A DNA stretch of 64,000 bases from Pseudomonadota bacterium (GTDB taxonomy: Bacteria; Pseudomonadota; Alphaproteobacteria; G022571365), in the NCBI GenBank assembly GCA_022571365.1, contig JACZXZ010000001.1, positions 1 to 64,000 on the forward strand, in the 5' to 3' direction. The notes below the pieces were generated by a model that was given only the letters and a program-made list of their open reading frames with translations, had not been told where the DNA came from and did not search any database. Shown in pieces: positions 10,597 through 21,266 of this stretch (its first letter is position 1; each line of letters begins with the position of its first letter). The translations under genes were made by a program, and so were the position numbers.

Positions 10597-11160
10597 AACT
10601 GTCCCCTCCCATGGCCGACAGTCACCAGGTTGAAAAGTATGCTAAATTTTCCGGATGACCTCCCTGATGACCTTGCCTTTAAGATTGCCGAAAAAAATAT
10701 CATATTTCTTTATCGAGTCAAGGTTCTCAAGGCCCTCAAGGCTCCGTGTTGCCTTCGGCGAGTCGGAGAACGTTGTTGTCGCCTGATGGCGCCATCGGGG
10801 CGCTGATAGCCCCGCCGATGGCCGTTTTTCGGTGGCGGAACCGGCTGTGAGCGCCGGATGCACCTCGCCCGCCGATCCGATTGTCCGTGGCAAGAAGGGC
10901 CGTCATGAAGGCACAGGTTTCGATCACAGGCCATCGATCGGCCGCAAAATATCGGCGGCCGGCGGCCGCACCACCGCGGCCACCGTTGCGACCTGGGGCG
11001 GTTCCGCCCGGATTTTCCTTGCATCCCCGGCGGCGGCTTGAAAACATGCTCGCATCACGGAATTACGGAACAAGGCGCCCGGAGATTCGGGCGGGGGACC
11101 TTCCGGCGCCCGCTTCGGGCCAGGTACGGAGAAGTTGAAACCCACCATGGAGCGTGAGAG

Positions 11161-13197
11161 GTGAGTAATCCATCGGCGCCCCGCTGCGCGGCTTTCGTCG
11201 GACCCTATGGCAGCGGCAAGACGACCCTGCTTGAAAGCGTGCTCTTCATCACCGGGGCGATTCGCCGCAAGGGCTCGGTCAAGGAAGGCAACACCGTCGG
11301 CGACGGCTCCCCGGAGTCGCGTGAGCGCCAGATGAGTGTCGAGGTCTCTGCCGCGTCGACCGAATATCTCGGGGACCGGTGGACCTTCCTGGACTGCCCG
11401 GGGTCGATCGAGATGATCCAGGAATCCTGGAACGCGCTGAAGATGGTCGATGCCGCGGTGGTCGTTTGCGAGCCGGTGGTGGAACGCGCGCTCATGGTGG
11501 CGCCGCTGTTCAAGTTCCTGGAGGACCAAGCCATCCCGCACCTGGTCTTCATTAACAAGGTGGATACCGCCTCGAGTCGGATCGGGGAGGTGTTGAAAGC
11601 CCTGCGATCGGTCTCCGGCCCACCGTTGGTGCTGCGCCAGGTGCCGATCCGCAAGGGCGAGGCGATCACCGGCTATGTCGATCTGGCGAGCGGGCGGGCT
11701 TACGCGTACCGCCCCGGTCAGGCCTCGGAGCTGGTCTCCGCGCCCGAGGACGTGCAGGGGCGGGAGCAATCCGCCCGGACCGAGCTCCTGGAGCACCTGG
11801 CTGACTTCGACGACGACTTGCTGGAGAAGTTGCTCGAGGACGTCGTTCCGTCCCAGGAGGAGGTTTACCAGCAGCTGACAAAAACCCTGCGCGGGCGTCA
11901 AGTCACCCCGGTCTTCCTGGGCGCGGCGGAGCACGACAACGGCGTGCGCCGCTTGCTCAAGACCCTGCGCCACGAAGTCGCCCAGCCGTCGGACACGGCC
12001 GAACGGCTGGGCATCGACGCGGGCGACGGCAAGGCGCTGGCCCAGGTGTTCAAGACCTACCACGCCTCCCATGCCGGCAAGCTGTCATTGACAAGGGTGT
12101 GGCGCGGCGAGATCACCGACGGCATGACCTTGAACGGCGGGCGCGTCGGGGGCCTGTTCCGCATGGCCGGCGCCCAGCAGACCAAGGTGGCCAAGGCGAC
12201 GGTCGGCGAGGTGGTTGCGCTCGGGCGGATGGAGAAGGTCTCAACCGGCGACGTGCTCACCCCCTCGGGCAAGAGGCCGGAGGGTATCGTGCCATGGCCG
12301 GACGCGCTCGAGCCGATTTACGCGCTGGCGGTCTCCGCCGAGAAACGGGCCGACGAGGTGAGGCTCACCGGCGCCCTCGCCAAACTCGTCGAGGAGGACC
12401 CGTCGCTCTCCTTCGAGCAAAACCCCGACACCAATGAGATGCTGCTGTGGGGGCAGGGCGAGATCCACCTTCAGGTCGCCCTGGCACGGCTGCGCCACAG
12501 ATACAATCTCGAGGTCCAATCGCGGCTGCCGCAGGTGCCTTACAAAGAGACCATCCGCAAGTCGACCTCCCAGCATGGCCGCTACAAGAAGCAGACGGGC
12601 GGCCACGGCCAGTTCGGTGATGTCCATCTCGACATCAAGCCGCTGCCCCGCGGCACCGGTTTCGAGTTCTCCCAGGCCGTTGTCGGGGGCGCGGTGCCGC
12701 GGCAATACATCCCCTCGGTCGAGCGCGGCGTGAAGGAGTATTTGAACCGGGGTCCGCTCGGGTTCCCGATCGTCGATATCGCCGTGACCCTCACCGACGG
12801 CCAGCACCATTCGGTCGACAGCTCGGACATAGCCTTCAAGATGGCGGGGCGGATCGCCATGGTCGAGGGCATGCCGAAATGCAATCCGGTGCTGTTGGAG
12901 CCCATCCTGCACGTCACCATATCGGCGCCCAACCAGTTCACCTCGAACGTGCAGCGGCTCTTGAGCGGCCGGCGCGGCCAGATTCTCGGTTTCCAGGCCA
13001 AGAAGGACTGGAAGGGCTGGGACGAGATATCCGCCTATCTGCCCCAGTCCGAGATCCATGACCTGATCGTCGAGCTCAGGTCCTTGACCCTGGGTGTCGG
13101 CACGTTTTCCTGGAAGTTCGACCACCTCCAGGAGCTCACCGGCAGGCTGGTCGAGCGCGTGATCCAGGACCGGGCCGAGCAACTCGCCGCCACCTGA
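11161..13197 (+). CDS. elongation factor G-like protein (EF-G paralogue)
   Basis: GPYGSGKTTLLE, DCPGS, NKVD motifs; EF-G domains IV/V (HSVDSSDIAFKMAGRIAM, RRGQILGFQAK). GTG start. Confidence 0.9.
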   Translation: MSNPSAPRCAAFVGPYGSGKTTLLESVLFITGAIRRKGSVKEGNTVGDGSPESRERQMSVEVSAASTEYLGDRWTFLDCPGSIEMIQESWNALKMVDAAVVVCEPVVERALMVAPLFKFLEDQAIPHLVFINKVDTASSRIGEVLKALRSVSGPPLVLRQVPIRKGEAITGYVDLASGRAYAYRPGQASELVSAPEDVQGREQSARTELLEHLADFDDDLLEKLLEDVVPSQEEVYQQLTKTLRGRQVTPVFLGAAEHDNGVRRLLKTLRHEVAQPSDTAERLGIDAGDGKALAQVFKTYHASHAGKLSLTRVWRGEITDGMTLNGGRVGGLFRMAGAQQTKVAKATVGEVVALGRMEKVSTGDVLTPSGKRPEGIVPWPDALEPIYALAVSAEKRADEVRLTGALAKLVEEDPSLSFEQNPDTNEMLLWGQGEIHLQVALARLRHRYNLEVQSRLPQVPYKETIRKSTSQHGRYKKQTGGHGQFGDVHLDIKPLPRGTGFEFSQAVVGGAVPRQYIPSVERGVKEYLNRGPLGFPIVDIAVTLTDGQHHSVDSSDIAFKMAGRIAMVEGMPKCNPVLLEPILHVTISAPNQFTSNVQRLLSGRRGQILGFQAKKDWKGWDEISAYLPQSEIHDLIVELRSLTLGVGTFSWKFDHLQELTGRLVERVIQDRAEQLAAT

Positions 13198-13208
13198 CCC
13201 GAGTCCAC

Positions 13209-13258
13209 GGCCCCGGATGGCGTCGGATGGGACGGCCCCGAATGGCGTCGGATGGGAC
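13209..13258. repeat. 25-bp tandem duplication (ggccccggatggcgtcggatgggac x2, 1 mismatch)
   Basis: Read directly from the sequence between the EF-G-like gene and hisG. Confidence 0.95.
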
Positions 13259-13451
13259 GAACGGCTGTCTGGGCTCGTCCAGGCCTATCTTTGCCGGCTC
13301 CGGCGCGGGTTGACCGGTTTGGCGCGATGAAGCGAGGGTAAGGACCGGCCGAGCGCCCAAATCGCCTGGATCAGCCGAGCCAGCACCGCCTTCTCGAGGC
13401 CGCCAGGCCCCCGGCGACGGGTGACGCATGGCCTTGTGAAGCACGAAAATC

Positions 13452-14150
13452 ATGCTAATCATGCCGGTAATTTCGGGAGAGGGCGCGTTGCGCAACGACG
13501 ACAATCTGGTGCTGGCCCTGCCGAGGGGACGAATCCTGGACGAGCTGATGCCGCTTCTGTCGCGCGCCGGCATCGAGCCGGAGCCGGCCTTGAGCGACTC
13601 GGACAGCCGGCGGCTCAGTTTTTCCACCAACCACCCGGAGCTGACCCTCATCCGGGTCCGATCCTTCGACGTGGCCACCTTCGTCGCCTTCGGCGCCGCC
13701 GAGCTGGGCGTGGCCGGCAACGACGTGCTGATGGAATTCGACTATCCGGAAATTTACGCGCCGCTCGATCTCAAGGTGGGCCGCTGCCGGCTCGCCGTGG
13801 CCGAGCCTAGGGAAATGGTGGCGGGCGACGATCCGGCGCGCTGGAGCCACGTCCGAGTGGCGACCAAGTACCCGAAGATCACCCGCCGCTATTTCGCCGC
13901 GCGCGGCGTTCAGGCCGAGTGCATCACGCTTTCAGGCGCGATGGAGCTGGCGCCCAGCCTGGGACTGTGTCGGCGCATCGTCGATCTGGTCGCCACCGGG
14001 AAGACGCTTGAGGCCAACGGGCTGGTCGAGGTCGAGCGCATCGCCGAGGTCAGCGCCCGCTTGGTGGTCAACCGGGCGGCGCTCAAGACCCGGCCTGATG
14101 AGGTCGGCGCCTGGATCGAGCGGTTCCGGGAAGCTGTCGATGCCGCGTAG
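13452..14150 (+). CDS. hisG: ATP phosphoribosyltransferase
   Basis: [65 protein letters not shown]. Confidence 0.95.
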   Translation: MLIMPVISGEGALRNDDNLVLALPRGRILDELMPLLSRAGIEPEPALSDSDSRRLSFSTNHPELTLIRVRSFDVATFVAFGAAELGVAGNDVLMEFDYPEIYAPLDLKVGRCRLAVAEPREMVAGDDPARWSHVRVATKYPKITRRYFAARGVQAECITLSGAMELAPSLGLCRRIVDLVATGKTLEANGLVEVERIAEVSARLVVNRAALKTRPDEVGAWIERFREAVDAA

Positions 14151-15444
14151 GCTGGACACGCGCGAGGCCTCCTTCGAGACCGCCTTCAGCGCGCTTATTG
14201 AGATCCGGCAGGAGACCCAGGCGGAGGTGGAGTCCGCCGTCGCCGAGATTCTGGCCGAGGTCAAGGCGCGCGGGGACGAGGCGGTGGTCGCCTACACCGA
14301 ACGCTTCGACCGGCTGCGCCTCGAGGCCGCTTCCATGCGCGTGGCGCCCGGCGAGATCGAGATGGCGCTTGAGGCGTGCGCGCCGGAGACGCTCTCGGCG
14401 CTGAACCTGGCCGCCGGCCGCATAGAAGCCTACCACCGCCGCCAGATGCCCACCGACATCGACTACCGCGATGATGCCGGGATTCGGCTGGGCGCGCGCT
14501 GGACCCCGCTCGCCGCGGTGGGGCTCTACGTCCCGGGGGGCACCGCGGTCTATCCCAGCTCGGTGCTGATGGGCGCGCTTCCGGCCAAGATCGCCGGAGT
14601 CCCCCGCCTGGTCATGGTGGCGCCGGCGCCGGATGGCGTGCTCCATCCGCTGGTGCTCGCGGCGGCCGGGATCGCCGGGGTTGACGAGGTCTACCGCATC
14701 GGCGGCGCCCAGGCGATCGCGGCGCTGGCCTACGGCACCGAGACCATCCCGCCGGTCGACAAGATCGTGGGCCCGGGCAACGTCTACGTCGCCGCCGCCA
14801 AGCGCCAGCTCTACGGGACCGTCGGCATCGACCTGATCGCGGGTCCCTCGGAAATCCTGGTGGTCGCCGACCGCCTCAACGACCCGGTCTGGATCGCCGC
14901 CGACCTGTTGTCCCAGGCCGAGCACGATGCGCAAGCCCGAGCCGTGCTGATCACCGATGATGCGGGCTTCGCCGACGCCGTCGTGGCGGCCGTCGAGGAC
15001 CATCTCCGGACTCTGCCGCGGGCCGAGATCGCGCGGGCCAGCTGGGACGCCCACGGCGCGGTCATCACCACAGGCGCGCTGGACGAGGCGGTGCCGCTCA
15101 TCGACCGGATCGCACCCGAGCACCTGGAGCTGGCGGTGGAACGGCCCGAGGCGCTGGCTGAGAAAGTACGGAACGCCGGCGCCATCTTCCTCGGCCGCTA
15201 TACGCCGGCGGCCGTCGGCGATTACGTCGGCGGTCCCAATCATGTGCTGCCGACGGGACGGAGCGCGCGTTTTTCCTCGGGCCTCGGCGTGCTCGATTTC
15301 CTCAAACGGACCTCGATTTTGGCCTGCGACGCCGACGGCCTCGCCGCCATCGGGCCGGCCGCGGTCACCCTCGCCGAGGCCGAGGGGCTCGATGCCCACG
15401 CGCTGTCCGTGTCCGTCCGGCTCGGCCGATCCCGCCGCGGCTGA
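14140..15444 (+). CDS. hisD: histidinol dehydrogenase
   Basis: [64 protein letters not shown] overlaps hisG end. Confidence 0.97.
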   Translation: MPRRLDTREASFETAFSALIEIRQETQAEVESAVAEILAEVKARGDEAVVAYTERFDRLRLEAASMRVAPGEIEMALEACAPETLSALNLAAGRIEAYHRRQMPTDIDYRDDAGIRLGARWTPLAAVGLYVPGGTAVYPSSVLMGALPAKIAGVPRLVMVAPAPDGVLHPLVLAAAGIAGVDEVYRIGGAQAIAALAYGTETIPPVDKIVGPGNVYVAAAKRQLYGTVGIDLIAGPSEILVVADRLNDPVWIAADLLSQAEHDAQARAVLITDDAGFADAVVAAVEDHLRTLPRAEIARASWDAHGAVITTGALDEAVPLIDRIAPEHLELAVERPEALAEKVRNAGAIFLGRYTPAAVGDYVGGPNHVLPTGRSARFSSGLGVLDFLKRTSILACDADGLAAIGPAAVTLAEAEGLDAHALSVSVRLGRSRRG

Positions 15445-15457
15445 TGGGCCAGGCGTT

Positions 15458-15934
15458 TTGTCCGGCAATCTGAAGCGTCTGGTTAACATCACCCTCGACG
15501 AACGCACCATCGCGCGGCGCAATCCCGACATCGAGCACGAACGGGCCGTGGCCATTTACGACCTGTTGCAGGAGAACTACTTCGCCCCGAAGGGTGATTT
15601 CTCCGGTCCCTTCAACCTGCGCTTAAGCCTCGAGGAGAACCGGCTCGTCTTCGAAATCCACAGCGAGACCGATGAGCCGCTCGACAAGGTGGCCCTGCCT
15701 TTGACCTCGTTGCGCAAGCTGGTCAAGGACTACTTCACGGTCTGCGAGAGCTACTACCAGGCGATCAAGGTCGCGAGCCCGTCGAAAATCGAGGCCATCG
15801 ACATGGGTCGCCGCGGCCTCCATGACGAGGGCTCGGAGATCCTGAGGAAACGGCTGGCCGGCAAGATCGAGATCGACTCCAACACCGCCCGGCGCCTGTT
15901 CACGCTCATCTGCGTGCTCCACATCAAGGGGTGA
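15458..15934 (+). CDS. UPF0262 family protein
   Basis: [33 protein letters not shown]...; located hisD-downstream as in alphaproteobacteria. TTG start at 15458 proposed. Confidence 0.88.
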   Translation: MSGNLKRLVNITLDERTIARRNPDIEHERAVAIYDLLQENYFAPKGDFSGPFNLRLSLEENRLVFEIHSETDEPLDKVALPLTSLRKLVKDYFTVCESYYQAIKVASPSKIEAIDMGRRGLHDEGSEILRKRLAGKIEIDSNTARRLFTLICVLHIKG

Positions 15935-16023
15935 GACGGTGGTTCGGATCCGGCCCTGCGAGCGCCGCGGCACCCGCGCCGCCCGCGCCACCCCAGTGAC
16001 TTACCATTGCAAGAAGCTGTGCC

Positions 16024-16190
16024 ATTCTCCCCCTCTCCCTAACCCCCTCTCATACCCATACCGGGGGAGGGGGAACATGAGGTGACGGGTGCTTGGCGGA
16101 AAGCCCTCCTCCCTCTTCGCGGGGGAGGGGGAACATGAGGTGCGGGTGCTTGGCGGAAAGCCCTCCTCCCTCTTCGCGGGGGAGGGTTGG
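16024..16190. repeat. 58-bp near-identical tandem repeat with hairpin-forming C-rich/G-rich halves, plus a degenerate third copy
   Basis: gaacatgaggtg(a)cgggtgcttggcggaaagccctcctccctcttcgcgggggaggg at 16073 and 16131; related ccctctcc...ccgggggaggg at 16030-16072. Confidence 0.9.
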
Positions 16191-16345
16191 GGCGGGGGGT
16201 GACTCATGAACTTATGCGAGGCCCACCCGGGCGCTGCGCCAGCACCCCCGGACCCATGACCCGCGGGTGGTCGGCACGTGCCCGCACCGCGGCGGCGGCC
16301 GGGCGCGGCCGGCGCCGGCCGCGAAACCGCCGGCCCTAGCCCGAG

Positions 16346-16789
16346 ATGGCCGAGCTTCCGTCCAGCGTGCTCTTTGCCTGCACCACGAACGCGGTGCGCT
16401 CGCCGATGGCCGAGGCCATACTCAAGTACTTTCATGGGAGCCGCGTCTATGTCGACTCGGTCGGCCTGCGCCGGGGCGAGCTCGACGGCTTCGCCGTGGC
16501 GGTGATGGACGAGATCGGCATCGACCTCTCCCGCCACCGGCCCAAGACCTTCGACGACCTCGAGGACACCTCCTTTGACATGGTGATCTCGCTTTCGCCC
16601 GAGGCCCAGCACCGGGCCGTGGAGCTCACCCGCACCAGGGCCATCGAGCTTGCGTTCTGGAATACCTTCGACCCGACCATCATCAGAGGCAGCCGCGAGG
16701 GCCGGCTCGCGGCCTACCGGGAGGTGCGGGAGACGCTCATGAAACGGATCCTGGCCCACTTCCCCCTGGCCCCGCTGGCCAAGCCGTGA
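16346..16789 (+). CDS. low-molecular-weight protein-tyrosine-phosphatase / arsenate reductase-like
   Basis: [19 protein letters not shown]-loop-like motif; conserved position between UPF0262 and infA. Confidence 0.85.
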   Translation: MAELPSSVLFACTTNAVRSPMAEAILKYFHGSRVYVDSVGLRRGELDGFAVAVMDEIGIDLSRHRPKTFDDLEDTSFDMVISLSPEAQHRAVELTRTRAIELAFWNTFDPTIIRGSREGRLAAYREVRETLMKRILAHFPLAPLAKP

Positions 16790-16989
16790 GGGCGGTGTGC
16801 CGGGGTCTACACGCCGTCTTAGGCGGCTTGCCTCGAAGTCAGCGGTGCGCGCCGGGCACGGCTCTTTTTCTCGCTCGCCCCTTCGCGCCACGCCACGCCA
16901 CCCAACGGCGCGCCGGCGAATTGGTGAAAATGCTTGACCTTCGGGCCGCCGCCGCCCATTTTTCGCGCGCAACAACGAAACGAGGAGAT

Positions 16990-17208
16990 ATGGTTAAGGA
17001 AGATTTGATCGAGGTTTCCGGTACGGTAACCGAGCTGTTGCCGAACGCGATGTTCCGCGTGAAGCTGGACAACGACCACGAAATCCTCGCCCACACCGCG
17101 GGCAGGATGCGCAAGCACCGCATTCGCGTGCTCGCCGGGGATCGGGTCAACGTCGAGATGACCCCCTACGATCTGACCAAGGGCCGGATCACTTTCCGTT
17201 TCAAATAA
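16990..17208 (+). CDS. infA: translation initiation factor IF-1
   Basis: [72 protein letters not shown]; 72 aa. Confidence 0.98.
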   Translation: MVKEDLIEVSGTVTELLPNAMFRVKLDNDHEILAHTAGRMRKHRIRVLAGDRVNVEMTPYDLTKGRITFRFK

Positions 17209-17221
17209 TCTCAGCCCGCAC

Positions 17222-17824
17222 ATGGGTCGTCCTTCGCAGGCGCCGCCCCTGGTGCTCGCTTCGGCGTCCTTGAGACGCCGGGATCTCCTCAGGCAGGTTG
17301 GACTGGAGCCGGCCGTGATCGATCCGGCCGGGGTTGATGAGGCGCCGCTCGCGCGCGAGACGCCGGCCCGGCTCGCCGCCCGCCTCGCCGAGGCCAAGGC
17401 GCAGACGGTCGCCGCGCGTCACCCCGGGGCCTATGTCCTGGGCGCGGACACGGTCGTCGCCTGCGGCCGGCGCATCCTGCCCGAGGCCTCCGACGAGGCG
17501 GCGGCACGGCGCTGTCTCGAGCTCTTGTCGGGGCGTCGCCACCGGGTCTACGGCGGTCTCACGGTCATCGCGCCGGACGGGCGCAAGGCGGCGCGGCTGG
17601 TTATCACGGTGGTCGTCTTCAAGCGCCTCGAAGCGGGTGAGATGGCCGCCTATCTCAGGAGCGGCGAATGGCGCGGCAAGGCCGGCGGCTACGCCATTCA
17701 GGGTCGTGCCGCGGCCTTCGTCCAAGCCCTGAACGGTTCCTATTCCAACGTCGTCGGTCTGCCGCTCTGCGAGACCAGCGCCCTGCTCCATGGTCTGGGC
17801 TACCGGCCTCCGCCGGAGCCGTGA
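17222..17824 (+). CDS. maf: Maf-like nucleoside triphosphate pyrophosphatase
   Basis: LVLASASLRRRDLL, GADTVV, GLTVIAPDGR, EWRGKAGGYAIQGRAAAFV. Confidence 0.95.
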   Translation: MGRPSQAPPLVLASASLRRRDLLRQVGLEPAVIDPAGVDEAPLARETPARLAARLAEAKAQTVAARHPGAYVLGADTVVACGRRILPEASDEAAARRCLELLSGRRHRVYGGLTVIAPDGRKAARLVITVVVFKRLEAGEMAAYLRSGEWRGKAGGYAIQGRAAAFVQALNGSYSNVVGLPLCETSALLHGLGYRPPPEP

Positions 17825-17957
17825 TCGGAGAGAACCTGTTCAAGGCCTCAAAGCCGCGTCCCGGCCGCGCGCCGGGGATGTCGCTCCGGCTTCGCCGGCA
17901 CCCCGGCACCCCGGCATCTCCGCGTTCGGCGATTGCGCAATGCCGGGTCACGCCCTA

Positions 17958-17997
17958 CCTTCTAAAGCAGGTTAAGGCCTTCTAAGGCAGGCTAAGG
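17958..17997. repeat. 20-bp tandem duplication (ccttctaaagcaggttaagg/ccttctaaggcaggctaagg)
   Basis: Read directly, between maf and rng. Confidence 0.92.
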
Positions 17998-18046
17998 CAG
18001 GGATATCGGCGCCTTGACTCATGAGTCCAAACCCGCTTCGGCCCCG

Positions 18047-19522
18047 ATGATCGACGAGATCCTGTTCAGCGTCGGCCCGGGTCAAATTCGGACGGCTCTC
18101 CTGGCCGGCGGCCGGCCCTGGGAGCTCATCCTCGCCCGCTCCGGCCGGGCTAGTGTGGTCGGCAATGTCTATCTGGGCCGCGTCGTCCGGGTGTTGCCGG
18201 GGATGGACGCGGCCTTCGTCGAGATCGGGCTCGAGCGCGCCGCCTTCCTCGCTCGCGCGGAGGCGCGCCACGCCGCGGCGCTCGGGCGCGGAAACGCGGC
18301 GGCGGAGGGCGGGCAGCCGGGGCCGCGCATCGCCGACCGTGTGAGGGAGGGTGAGGCGGTGCTTGTCCAGGCGGTGAAGGACGCGATGGGCGAGAAGGGC
18401 GTGCGCGTGACCACCGCGCTAACCTTGCCCGGCCGCCATCTGGTCTACACCCCGACCCGGTCGGAGATCGCCGTCTCGCGGCGCATCGAGGACGAAGCCG
18501 AGCGGGACCGCTTGACCGGGCTGGTGGCGGAGGTGGCCCGGCCGGGGGAGGGGTTCATCCTGCGCACCGCCGCGGTCGGTGCCGGGGCTGAGGCGCTCGC
18601 CCGGGACGCCGAGTATCTCCGCGCCCTGTGGGCCGAGGTCCAGGACCGCCGCGCCGCGGCCAAGCCGCCGGCCCTGGTCCATCAGGATCTCGCGCCGGTG
18701 CCGCGGGTCCTGCGCGACCACGTGCGCGGTCATGTCCGCCGCATCCTGATCGACGACCGGGCGGCCTTGGCCGAGGCCCGGCGCTTCGCCGAGCGGTTCA
18801 TGCCCGAGGCGGCCGGGATCGAGCTCCACTCCGGCCCCACACCGCTGTTTGAACTCTACGACATCGAGAGCGAGATCGAGCGGGCCTTGAGCCCCCGGAT
18901 CGAGCTCGCCTCGGGCAGCGTCGTGGTGATCGAAAGCACGGAGGCCCTTACCGCCATCGACGTGAACACCGGCCGGCATGTGGGCCGCGGGTCGTTCGCC
19001 GAGACCATCCTCGAGACCAATCTGGAGGCGGCGGCCGAGATCGCCCGTCAGGTGCGCCTGAGGAACCTCGGCGGGCTCATCGTCATCGACTTCGTGCACA
19101 TGGACCGGCCCGACCATAGGGAGCGGGTGGTCGAGACGCTGCGGGCCGCCTTCCAGGCCGACCCGGCGCCGGTCTATTGCGGGGGCATGTCGCCCCTGGG
19201 ACTCATTGAGATGACGCGCAGGCGCAGCCGCGAGTCCCTGGACCAGATGCTCATGGAGGCGTGTCCGGCCTGCGGCGGCGGCCACGGCCGGGTCAAGTCG
19301 GCGGCGACGGTGGCCTACGAGGCGGCGGCCGCGGCCCTGAGGACCGCGGCGCGGGCGCCGGGGGCGCGGCTCACCGTGATTGCCGCCCCGGAGGTGATCG
19401 ACGCTTTCGAGGGCGAGGCCAAGGTCGCGCTCGAGGAGATGGAAGCCGCGCTCGGCCGTGGGGCGGCGCTGCGGCGCGAGCCGGGCTACGCCCGCGACCG
19501 CTATGAGGTCGTGATCGCATGA
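18047..19522 (+). CDS. rng: ribonuclease E/G family protein
   Basis: S1-like [85 protein letters not shown] opens at 18014. Confidence 0.95.
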   Translation: MIDEILFSVGPGQIRTALLAGGRPWELILARSGRASVVGNVYLGRVVRVLPGMDAAFVEIGLERAAFLARAEARHAAALGRGNAAAEGGQPGPRIADRVREGEAVLVQAVKDAMGEKGVRVTTALTLPGRHLVYTPTRSEIAVSRRIEDEAERDRLTGLVAEVARPGEGFILRTAAVGAGAEALARDAEYLRALWAEVQDRRAAAKPPALVHQDLAPVPRVLRDHVRGHVRRILIDDRAALAEARRFAERFMPEAAGIELHSGPTPLFELYDIESEIERALSPRIELASGSVVVIESTEALTAIDVNTGRHVGRGSFAETILETNLEAAAEIARQVRLRNLGGLIVIDFVHMDRPDHRERVVETLRAAFQADPAPVYCGGMSPLGLIEMTRRRSRESLDQMLMEACPACGGGHGRVKSAATVAYEAAAAALRTAARAPGARLTVIAAPEVIDAFEGEAKVALEEMEAALGRGAALRREPGYARDRYEVVIA

Positions 19523-19758
19523 CTTCGGGCCAGGGGAAAAGTCGCGGCGCGGCGGCTTCCGCTCGGGCGGGGAAGGGGAGGCGCTGTCCGACCTGCGGCC
19601 GGCCCGCGGCGCCTGAATTCCGGCCGTTCTGCTCCCGGCGCTGCGCGGATATCGACCTCGGCCGCTGGCTCAAAGGCATCTACCGGATACCCACGGAAGA
19701 GCAGCCCGGATCCGATGCCCCGGACGAGACGCCGGAGGAGCCGCCCGATTCGACGTGA
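19519..19758 (+). CDS. yacG: DNA gyrase inhibitor YacG (zinc-binding)
   Basis: [40 protein letters not shown] overlap with rng. Confidence 0.95.
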   Translation: MTSGQGKSRGAAASARAGKGRRCPTCGRPAAPEFRPFCSRRCADIDLGRWLKGIYRIPTEEQPGSDAPDETPEEPPDST

Positions 19759-19944
19759 GGGCTCGATACGACGTGAAGGCCCGACGCGGGCGTGAGGGCC
19801 CGATTCGACGTGAAGGCCCGATTCGATGTGAGGGCCTGATTCGATGTGAGGGCCTGATTCGATGTGAGGGCCCGATTCGACGTGAAGGCCCGATTCGACG
19901 TGAGGGCCCGATTCGACGTGAAGGCCCGGCGCGGGCGTGGGGGA
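19747..19944. repeat. 18-bp minisatellite, about 10-11 copies (consensus gattcgaYgtgaRggccc)
   Basis: Direct reading; the first copy contains the yacG stop codon; copies 3 and 11 share a gcgggcgtg variant. Confidence 0.97.
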
Positions 19945-20042
19945 GATCGGCCGCCGATCGGCAACCGGACTCAAGCGCCGCGGTGCTTCTGGACAGGTGG
20001 GTGCGTTTTTTACTATAAGCGGCTCGCACATGCGCGCCTCGG

Positions 20043-20118
20043 GCCCAGGTAGCTCAGTTGGTAGAGCAGGGGACTGAAAATCCTTGTGTCGGTGGTTCGA
20101 TTCCGCCCCTGGGCACCA
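20043..20118 (+). tRNA. tRNA-Phe (anticodon GAA)
   Basis: GCCCAGGTAGCTCAGTTGGTAGAGCAGGGGACTGAAAATCCTTGTGTCGGTGGTTCGATTCCGCCCCTGGGCACCA; all arms pair. Confidence 0.97.
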
Positions 20119-20208
20119 GCCTTTTCAATCACTCAAGCTGTCGCCGTCCTCCGGTGACTTCCCGGGGCACGCGCCCGGGCGCCAAGCCGCCATTGCCGCC
20201 GCCAGGCG

Positions 20209-20880
20209 CTAGAACTCGTCGTCGGTTTCGAGGGGCGAAAACCGAACCGGCAGGATCTCCCTCGTTTTCGCCCGGCCGTTTTCGTCCTTTTCGACCAGAA
20301 CGAGATGCTGGTTGTCGGGTATCCCGGTCGGGATGACCATTCTGCCGCCGGACTTCAGCTGTTGGAGCAACGGCGGGGGTATGAGGTCAGGCGCCGCCGT
20401 GACAATGACCTTGTCAAAGGGAGCGTGTTGGGCCCAGCCTTGGTAGCCGTCGCTGACGCGGGCTTCGATGTTCGTGTATCCCAACTGGCCCAGCCTTCCC
20501 TTGGCCTCGGCCGCGAGCTCCTCGATGATTTCGATGCTGTAGACCTCCTTCGCCAGCTCCGCGAGAATGGCCGCCTGGTAGCCAAATCCGGTCCCGATCT
20601 CAAGCACTCTGTCGTCTCCGCGCAGCTCGAGGAGATCGGTCATGAGCGCGACCATGAACGGCTGGGATATGGTCTTCCCATAGCCGATGGGAAGCGGCGT
20701 ATCGACATAGGCGTAGACCTTCAGCTCAACCGGCACAAACTCATGGCGGGGCACGCGGTCCATCACCTCCATGACCCGGTCATCCAGGGCCTTGCCGATC
20801 GTGTCCCGCACAGAGGCGGCGTGGAGCGCGATCTCTTGGACCATCGAATGGCGCCAGGCGGTGAAGTTCACTTCGTTCAT
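20209..20880 (-). CDS. pcm: protein-L-isoaspartate O-methyltransferase
   Basis: ISQPFMVALMTDLLELRGDDRVLEIGTGFGYQAAILAEL, SDGYQGWAQHAPFDKVIVTAAPDLIPPPLLQQLKSGGRMVIP. Confidence 0.96.
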   Translation of the reverse strand: MNEVNFTAWRHSMVQEIALHAASVRDTIGKALDDRVMEVMDRVPRHEFVPVELKVYAYVDTPLPIGYGKTISQPFMVALMTDLLELRGDDRVLEIGTGFGYQAAILAELAKEVYSIEIIEELAAEAKGRLGQLGYTNIEARVSDGYQGWAQHAPFDKVIVTAAPDLIPPPLLQQLKSGGRMVIPTGIPDNQHLVLVEKDENGRAKTREILPVRFSPLETDDEF

Positions 20881-21117
20881 ATCGGGGCCTCGATGGACGC
20901 GGGAAGGCGCGGGCCTGGAAGGAGGCTTATTCGAGCGGCGGCGTTTTCCCGGGGTGCCGGGGATTCCCCTTTACTTCGATCCGTCCCCGGGCGCCAGCTT
21001 TTTTCGCCGCCGATCCTGGCGCGACAGCCGGGCCTGACCCGCGAACGCCGGGAAGGTCTCGGCTGGCGAGGCCGCCGGTGGCGGGCTCCCGGCCGCTTCC
21101 AGGCCGGCGCTCGGCCT

Positions 21118-21162
21118 GGGCAGGGCCGCGCCGGGCAGGGCCGCGCCGGGCGAGGCCGCGAG
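21118..21162. repeat. 15-bp tandem repeat x3 (gggcagggccgcgcc)
   Basis: Two perfect copies plus one degenerate. Confidence 0.85.
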
Positions 21163-21266
21163 CCGATGGAAAGCCGCGGCATTCAGGCGAGGTGGAGCGT
21201 GATCCGGGGTAGGGTGTCGTCGCCGTTGCGCCCGGCCCGGCCGGGGAGCCCGAGGGGGCCGCCCAA

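Noticed and set aside
19747-19944. Possible CRISPR array
   Set aside because: Head-to-tail 18-bp units without spacers and no cas genes: a minisatellite.
19501-20031. Minus-strand ORF encoding HVESGP/HIESGP repeats
   Set aside because: Repeat period (18 bp) is a multiple of 3, so every frame reads through; it is antisense to yacG and has no independent coding support.
20058-20336. 92-aa ORF starting MVEQGTENPCVGGSIPPLGT
   Set aside because: Translation through tRNA-Phe.
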